The translations under genes were made by a program, and so were the position numbers. Below the pieces are notes generated by a model that was not told the DNA's origin, made no database searches, and saw only the letters and a list, made by a program, of their open reading frames with translations. A stretch of DNA of 64,000 nt from Phytoseiulus persimilis. Its lineage: Eukaryota > Arthropoda > Arachnida > Mesostigmata > Phytoseiidae. The stretch covers positions 21,204,001 to 21,268,000 of the forward strand of contig CM075101.1 of NCBI GenBank assembly GCA_037576195.1. The letters are read 5' to 3'. Shown piece by piece: positions 57,881 to 64,000 of this stretch (positions are counted from its first letter, which is position 1; the number at the start of each line of letters is the position of its first letter).

Positions 57881-58317
57881 CTGGAACCGAAATAGCTCAA
57901 TTTGTTGAAGCATCCAAGGATGTCGATGACAGCTGACCAGAAGACGAGAGAACAAAGATCGGCCACAAAACGGTCCGAAATTGGATCTGTTTGCGTAATT
58001 CTATGCTGACAGCTCATTTTTCTGGAGGAAGCGAAGCGACCAAGCAACAGACCTTTGATGCTCGAAGAGGGAGACGGCCGAACGAGTGTCCACACACGCT
58101 TTGCGCGTCGACAAACGACAAGAATTCAGAGTGGACAACCAGGGATGAATTGCACTGGTTCGGTAGAAAGCCCACTTGAAAGAAACCGTTCCGTTTTTAA
58201 ATGGTAAACTTTACCGATGCGCTCAAGGTCCGCTCGACGCAGCGGACCAAGTTATCAGGGTCTTTTCATGAAGATGAGCGAACCCCAATCGATTGGATAT
58301 TCCTGGCCCGCCGGTAG

Positions 58318-58638
58318 CTAACCTGTCATCGTGCACACGAACTCTCGCTTATCTCCTTTGGAGGCCCGACGCCCGTGCTGATTATGGTTGTCATCGTCGA
58401 GGAACCACAGTCTCTTCGATCTGGAAAAACGCTCTCGGTCGTACTGACTTCGCAGGTTCTATCGAAAGAGCTGCAGCTCAGTATTGTGCTCAATCGTGGC
58501 GCTGCGGTGATGGAGTCTGATGTCATCCAAAAGTGCCCTGCGGGAACGTCCGAGCAGGGTGGTGATACCAATTGTGGTACAGGAACTGAAGCAGTTTCGC
58601 TGCTCGCTCGGGGCTCCCCTGAGTTGCTCTGGAAATAA
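58318..58638 (+). CDS. Exon-like ORF, strand ambiguous
   Basis: From an acceptor (CGCCGGTAG) a plus-strand frame of 107 codons runs to TAA: LTCHRAHELSLISFGGPTPV, IMVVIVEEPQSLRSGKTLSV and LQLSIVLNRGAAVMESDVIQ. It is balanced and globular-looking. The minus strand over the same bases also has two frames of over 100 codons, one after a good acceptor at 58,625 (SNSGEPRASSETASVPVPQL). I cannot decide which, if any, is used. Confidence 0.28.
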   Translation, partial: LTCHRAHELSLISFGGPTPVLIMVVIVEEPQSLRSGKTLSVVLTSQVLSKELQLSIVLNRGAAVMESDVIQKCPAGTSEQGGDTNCGTGTEAVSLLARGSPELLWK

Positions 58639-59176
58639 TTCGCAAAACCGGAAGGCGGCCAAAACCGTCCCAGCACTCACTCTTCTGTGAAATCCTGTAG
58701 ATTTTTCTTGACGCCACTTGAGAAGTGACCCGCCAAAGAAATATGTCCGATGCTTTCGAAGAACCGTTTCAAACACAACAGCTGTCGCGGTTCTCTCTTC
58801 GGCAGCGATCCTCCAGCTCGGAAGCAGCGCTCGCGGGACTCCCAGTAGGATTCCATTTGCGGGACGTAGTGGAGTAGGTAAGGACAGGTGCTGGAAAGTC
58901 CTGCAATTTTCCGTATGGTTTACCGAAGCTCTCGACTCCTAGAAGGGTTCCCGAAGAACGCTGCCTCGGTGAGAGAACCGCGGATACACCAAAATGAGAG
59001 AATCATCCGACCGCGCGATATTCTTCGTTCGGGCGGTTTGGTCAGGTAATCGCTGACAAATTAGAGAAGAGAGATGACAGTCTCCGGACTCAATCGCGTC
59101 CTTCGTCACGGACAACGTTCGCGTGTCCGCCTCCCTAACGTGACGCTTGGGCTAATACCTCAGCTGGTCAGCTGCC

Positions 59177-59182
59177 TATATA
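59177..59182 (+). promoter_or_regulatory. TATA box of the small secreted-protein gene
   Basis: CCTATATAG lies 52-57 nt before the ATG at 59234. A start about 30 nt downstream would give a leader of about 25 nt, as in many highly expressed secreted-protein genes. Confidence 0.6.
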
Positions 59183-59233
59183 GATTCGAAGACGTCCGAG
59201 AGTCCGCTCAAAGCCTCCGCGGAACTTGCAAAC

Positions 59234-60101
59234 ATGAGAATTCACGTGGCTGTTCTGCTTGTTGTGACTTGCTATGTCTCTCAGGGGTCCGCTCAGAGGA
59301 AACACGGCAGCAGCAAAGGAGGCCCGAAGAGAAATGATATGGGTGAATTTGTTTCCGAGATCGCACTAAGGATTCGTTCAAGTGTCCTCCGTCCACGATC
59401 CGAATGTCCTCGCGCGGCATGACTCGTCTGAAGGACTGGACTAAGCTCGTTCATTCTTGCAGTCACTAACATGGTCTCAAGAGAGTGCAAAACCGTCGGC
59501 ATGACGGACGCTGGGATCGTGATTCTGAAGAAATCGATCACCCTTCAACAGCAGGTAATTTCGCACTTTCGCGACCCGAGAATGTCACCGTCAAGGAAAA
59601 TCGAGGGAGTCGAGGTCGGGGAAACTCGATGTAGTTTCTCAGAACAAATTGCTTTACTCTCTCCCTAGGAGCAAGGAAAGCCATCTATGTCTTCGGAAGC
59701 TATGGAAAAACTGCAGAGTCGCGTCAAAGAACTTTGCGTGAGTGTAAATACGGCTATCGGAAATATTTCTTGTCGCCTTAACCCATAGGTACAATAACCC
59801 AAGAAGAGTATAACTCTGAGTCCTTGTCGACAGAAATCAAGTGGGATGTCTGAAGCGGATCTCGCATTTTGGGACACGTGCTCTGAAAACATGAAGGTAA
59901 GACTGCTGATACGCCACAATTTAGTGGCTTGTGCAGTAACGGCCAACTATCGCTCTTTCATGCCGATGACATATTCCCACTTTCAAGAATAAATTCATGG
60001 CTCGTCGAGGAGGCAAGTCAGGAGGTAAGGAAGAGAAGAAAGAGGACGAGAAGAAAGAGGATGAGAAGAAGGAAGAGGACGATAAGAAAGAAGAACGTTA
60101 G
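59234..60101 (+). CDS. Small secreted protein with charged tail
   Basis: Five exons, 59234-59342, 59463-59554, 59669-59737, 59834-59896 and 59988-60101 (stop TAG), have every GT-AG junction in phase; product 148 aa. A clear signal peptide (MRIHVAVLLVVTCYVSQGSA) is followed by a basic segment (QRKHGSSKGGPKRND). A helical core with three spaced Cys comes next: RECKTVGMTDAGIVILKKSI, then EKLQSRVKELCKSSGMSEAD and FWDTCSENMK. The C-terminus is an alternating Lys/Glu/Asp tail (GGKEEKKEDEKKEDEKKEED). A TATA box stands upstream and an AATAAA at 60228. The odd number of mature Cys suggests dimerisation or one free thiol. I recognise no family; a secretory-gland or odorant-binding-like product is possible but unproven. 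Confidence 0.85.
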
Positions 60102-60227
60102 CTCACTGAACCTGGTCGAGTTCAGTCTCTCTGGTCAGGACGGAGTCGCGATAGCGGGACGAAAGAATCGAAATTCGAAAGCCCAAGTCAACGGAAACCT
60201 TCCAACCCGAATCGCGATAATTGGCTC

Positions 60228-60233
60228 AATAAA
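60228..60233 (+). terminator. Poly(A) signal of the small secreted-protein gene
   Basis: AATAAA lies 127 nt after the TAG stop, on the same strand. Confidence 0.65.
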
Positions 60234-60492
60234 CTCCTTGGAGAACCACATCATGCTCCTCGATATTCGCACTCAGCTTTCTTGGATTCCTTTCGCTCAC
60301 CGGAAAGCGGGCCTTCCCCTGGAGGCTGTGTCACGACATCTCTGTGCTGTCCAAACACTGTCCGCGCGCAGAGGACGATGCAGAGCTGAAGCACGAAAAT
60401 AAGCCGGTTCGATGTCCTCTTCTGATCTGTGCTATCCATTGGAACAGAACATGCTAAGAGAAGTGTTCTTTGAGGAGTGATTCTGCGAAGAA

Positions 60493-61132
60493 ATGCGATG
60501 CTCATGTCAGACACCTTTTTCCATTCACCAACCAACAAGAGAGGATGGTACCGACAACAATAGCTGTGGAAACACCAGCGACAAAAGTTTACAACGATTC
60601 GGACTGCGCGCCTCCGCTCATCGCATTCGAATCTTTTTGCCGGTATCACGAACCGGTCACTCATTCCGGGACAGCGCACTTTCGAGAAGGGATATGCTCC
60701 TCGACTCTACATGTGAGGTAAGCGAACCAGTGATGGGACATCCCGCAAGTCTTCCGACATTCCGAGAGCCAGTAAGCCCTCGCCTGGCTTGACAGCCTGG
60801 TTCATGTGGGATCCACACCACTGGCTTTAGCCTGAATGAGCGAAAACATGCATGAAACGTTCCTCTCCGCTCTGAACCCACTGCTCCATAATCGGTCAGT
60901 TTCCTATCACTGGTACCCTTGATCTGGTCCGCTGCGCCAGGAATCTGCTCCTTTTCAGCGGATGAACCGCTCCAAGGACTCCGGCTCGGTTTTGGCCGCT
61001 CACGTCCGTGATTCAAGAAATCCCACTCTCCCTGGTCCAATGACGGAAAAGATGCTGCAGGTCCTCGACCAACCTCCTGTGCCTGCTTCCCCACCGAAGG
61101 TGGCTCCAACGGCAGACAAGCACGGTGGATAG
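60493..61132 (+). CDS. Two-exon hypothetical protein, last exon convincing
   Basis: The last exon, 60959-61132, follows a strong acceptor (CTGCTCCTTTTCAG). It codes 57 residues (RMNRSKDSGSVLAAHVRDSR, TEKMLQVLDQPPVPASPPKV, end ADKHGG) to TAG. An upstream exon ending 60717 (TGTGAG|gtaagc) joins it in phase in the frame containing ALSRRDMLLDSTCE; an ATG at 60493 opens that frame. A competing frame in the same upstream exon (MVPTTIAVETPATKVYNDSD) looks more protein-like but does not join in phase. So the start and the upstream frame are uncertain. No known domain is seen. A 226-codon ATG frame runs antisense (61337-60657) and is taken as a shadow. Confidence 0.4.
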
Positions 61133-62953
61133 TGCTAACGGCTGCGGGCGGTTTGACGCAACGACTTCTCTTCATTCCTATTTGAAGTGGCTCCGTTTGA
61201 AGTTCGGTCGAGCTGCTTGTTACAGAGAATTTCTCACGGGGAATTCTTATCTCGTTGAGCAATCCGTAGGTGTCAACCGCAGATCGCTTCCTAGCGTTCT
61301 GCCGAGAACGGTCACGAAGAGTTTCCAAATTCGCCATTCATCTCGCTTCGACTTCCAACGTTTCCGAGAGCTTTCTTTCGACGCTCCGTTCTCAACACCA
61401 CGTCAACACCAACCCGGTCATGTCATAATTCCAAGGTCTCTCGTGCTATGATCGGCACAGAGCGGGATGGAGGGATGAATTAATGAGTTTCCCGTTTCAA
61501 TATCATGCTTCGTTTGCTCCTGAGTAATAGGTAACGCATCCTTGTCCACCCTGAGGCACATGCATCCATCCCGATCAGTTAATCTGAACTCTAGTGGGAG
61601 CCACGATGCTGTCGGGGAATGCAGTAACCATCAATAACATAGCTCGCGGGTTGGATAGCTCTCGCATTGTCTTAAAGAGAGAGCGCCTAGATGAGCGCAT
61701 CCTCGGAAAGTTTTACGACATGTCGCCAGAGGTGCAGAGATCATCCGACAAGTCGAGAAACTCCCTCTCAGTTTTCTGTTGATTCACCCTGATTCCGACC
61801 AATCTATTCCTCTTAGTAACCTCATCCGTCATTCTGGGCCTGTAGATACATTTTATTTGCTTCGTTTCCTTTGTACTCCGTCGTCGAGGTAACTCAGCGG
61901 TTGGAGCCATGATCGGTCACTCGAACAATCTTACAATATCTTCGGAGACGCTGGAATAATTCCGGACTGTTGTTGTGACTCCAAAACCGATCTTCGCCGT
62001 TCGATTATCGTTTACTTCCAACCTCTCATCCTGAGAGCGAGAATCATGGGAAGACCTCCCGGTTTGTTCTGGTTCCGCAGACCTCCATTTCGGTCCGGAC
62101 TTCTCGAGGACATGAGTTGTAGCTGAGAGATTCCGCGATGCAGGCCAGACGCCCTCAGCTGCCTACACAGACCGCGCCAGCAGTGGAAAATTATTCTCAG
62201 ATAAAGTAAACCCAACTAGAGGAATCATAAACCTGCGCTGTGAGTCAGGGACCTGCGAGTTTCGGCAGGAATCAGAGAGTTTCCGCTTCCGAACTCGACC
62301 AAAAGTCAATTCAAAGGTCACAGAGCGCGATGTTACACCCACTGGGGAATTTCGTCATGGGCTTTGTGTTTCAGGCCTCTGGTACATACGATGTAAGTCT
62401 CGAATGGTTGAATAACGCTTCATAACCAATTGAGTCGACCACTGGGCGGCTAACATTGGAGCAGGAATGATGCGGCAAGCGAACATCGTTCATTGGCATC
62501 TGCGAGTGTATCATTGAGCCGGGCACGTCAGAGGTTCTCCGTCACTTTCATAGCTGCGTTAAAGATTCTGTTTTGGGAAACCTCTGCGTTTTTTCCCCCG
62601 AAAGGACCCCAGCTCGTCTCGTTGACCGAGTCAATCCCGAAAGGTCCATGACAGCCGATCCTACACGACCCAGAATAGGTGTCAAATCCGATGTTTGGCA
62701 TTGGCGCAGCGCGGTGATAAACGTTGACTCGATCTCCGGCCGCTGTCGGGGACGATCACGGGAGACATTTGAGCATCTACATACAATCAAAAGGTTCCTG
62801 ATCATCATAACGCATGGATTGCTTAATGTTAAGAGATACGATTGGGCTCATCCACGCACAACGACAGCACCCAAATAATCCTTATCAGTGAATTGACGTT
62901 CTCTATATACAACTCTCGCATAAGGTAAACATTGCCTCCGACGCTCGGCTCAG
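61133..62953. other. Mostly unassigned, some exon-like frames
   Basis: A plus frame at 61,594-61,734 (RERLDERILGKFYDMSPE before a GT) and two overlapping plus frames at 62,240-62,395 may be exons. The latter (HPLGNFVMGFVFQASGTYD, or CEFRQESESFRFRTRP in another frame) end at a good donor (gtaagt). I could not chain them securely. Confidence 0.4.
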
Positions 62954-63105
62954 GGACCGGATGACAGCTTGTGCGACATCACCTCGACCGGAGGGCCCAA
63001 CGGAATACAAAAGAGTCTGATGGTTCCCATTTCAGCTGGTTTGGAACCGGCGACACAGACACTAATAGTCTGGCCACTTGAGAAGCGTCGTCTTCCGCTG
63101 CGAAA
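62954..63105 (+). CDS. Exon-like ORF, unknown protein
   Basis: Between an acceptor (GCTCGGCTCAG) and a donor (GAAA|gtgaac) a plus-strand frame codes GPDDSLCDITSTGGPNGIQK and LMVPISAGLEPATQTLIVWP, then LEKRRLPLRK. It joins in phase 0 to the frame ending QASGTYD at 62,395, and could end shortly after in GRGVN or in AVKNVTKRSFVLPK, depending on the acceptor. No family was recognised. Confidence 0.33.
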
Positions 63106-64000
63106 GTGAACATTTGTTGCGTTTGAATCAGCAATCCCGGAGAATATGATTCCGCGACGACCGCATTTCAGAGGCAGGGGTGTGAACTGACAATCTGAAG
63201 AGCGGTGAAAAACGTGACAAAACGATCGTTTGTACTGCCAAAGAGTTCCTATTGGGAACATGAGTGGTAGCCAGATTCTATTGGACTTCGCTCTTCATGG
63301 GAACGGGGGTCTCCGCTACTCGAAGAGCGACATGAGTCGAATCGAAACTCCCATCGAACGTTTGATAAGTTACTCGGAGAACAGTGACCCGTAGTTCTCG
63401 AACTTTTGGCCCGTCTGGATGGCGTCATTCTACCGCGCGGCTAATCGCCGCTCAATGACGAGAGCTTCCCGCGCGGAGCCTTTACAGGCTCGCGAGACTA
63501 TTCCCGCATTCTAAATCTCATTCACGCACGAGGGAAACGGCAGTACAGAGCGAATAATGTTCATCTTACCTTCGTCACGTGGAAGTCCGAGCGAAAACGG
63601 AACTTCTCTAAGCTAAACGATTCGTCCTCGCGTTATCCGTTGAAATCTCACGAAGCCTCCTCAACACCTGGCACGCACGCACCCACAGAAGTTGCCGGGA
63701 ATGCCTTCACATGTCAAGCCTTCGGCGGGTTGGTCAATGTATGACTCACTCACGACAGGAGAGGGTCGCAGTGAAGGCGGATCTTCAGACATTGCATCGG
63801 AGTCGTCATTTCTGCACTGGAACCGCGCGCCATCGATTATCGCGTCCTGGAACAGAGTCACGCGGGAACCAGAGATAGATCGCTGCTTCTCATGGACTTA
63901 GTTGAAACATCAGCAGAAGCAGACTTCCTCGGGGAAGACGCCGTGGTTCGGATTGGTATTCTGTCGAAGCCGCCTCGCGGTATACTATGTGCTCAGGGCG
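63106..64000. other. Window end, no certain gene
   Basis: A plus frame at 63259-63393 (MSGSQILLDFALHGNGGLRY, to TAG) is the only coding-like stretch, without splice support. The rest holds short frames on both strands. Confidence 0.45.

Noticed and set aside
60657-61337. A 226-codon ATG frame on the minus strand
   Set aside because: It is antisense to a plus-strand exon with a strong acceptor and stop, is rich in Ser, Arg and Pro without motifs, and looks like a shadow of that exon.
61884-61960. GAGGTAACTCAGCGGTTGGAGC resembling a tRNA 5' half
   Set aside because: The D-arm-like match is good, but there is no T-arm GTTCGA at the right distance and no acceptor-stem pairing.

Overview
This is a eukaryotic nuclear window. 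It has multi-exon genes with GT-AG introns, signal peptides, polyadenylation signals and animal-only families: an adhesion GPCR, an LHFPL tetraspan protein and an ApoD-type lipocalin. Base composition is near 50% GC, most introns are 50-120 nt, and a few introns are very large and hold other genes. I infer an arthropod, possibly a parasitiform mite, but no single feature fixes the group.

Layout. 1-5.3 kb: no gene I can support. 5.6-7.6 kb (+): C-terminal exons of a coiled-coil protein. 8.8-13.0 kb (-): a complete four-exon LHFPL6-type tetraspan gene. 13-30 kb: mostly non-coding, with a degenerate minisatellite at 24.3-24.9 kb, low-complexity tracts and a few weak exon-like ORFs. 30-46.4 kb (+): one complete ApoD-like lipocalin gene (189 aa, five exons). 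Its 3.8-kb intron 2 holds a lysine-rich gene on the same strand. Its 10.9-kb intron 3 holds an Ala/Pro-repeat protein, an orphan charged protein and further exon-like ORFs on the opposite strand. A second copy of the lipocalin's last exon lies at 46.9-47.0 kb. 48.8-57.3 kb (-): a complete 15-exon adhesion GPCR (786 aa) with a C-type-lectin-like domain, hormone-receptor domain, GAIN/GPS and seven membrane helices. Its 4.5-kb intron contains the whole SLC25A35 mitochondrial carrier gene on the other strand. 59.2-60.1 kb (+): a five-exon secreted small protein with a TATA box. 60.5-63.1 kb: weaker coding exons.

Exon models were built by hand. Each was accepted when consecutive GT-AG junctions kept one frame and gave a protein like a known family. 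All junctions of the lipocalin, GPCR, LHFPL, carrier and small secreted genes close in phase. The genes do not form a pathway; the recurring theme is gene-in-intron nesting. Long overlapping ORFs are common here on both strands because of base composition, so isolated ORFs were given low weight.
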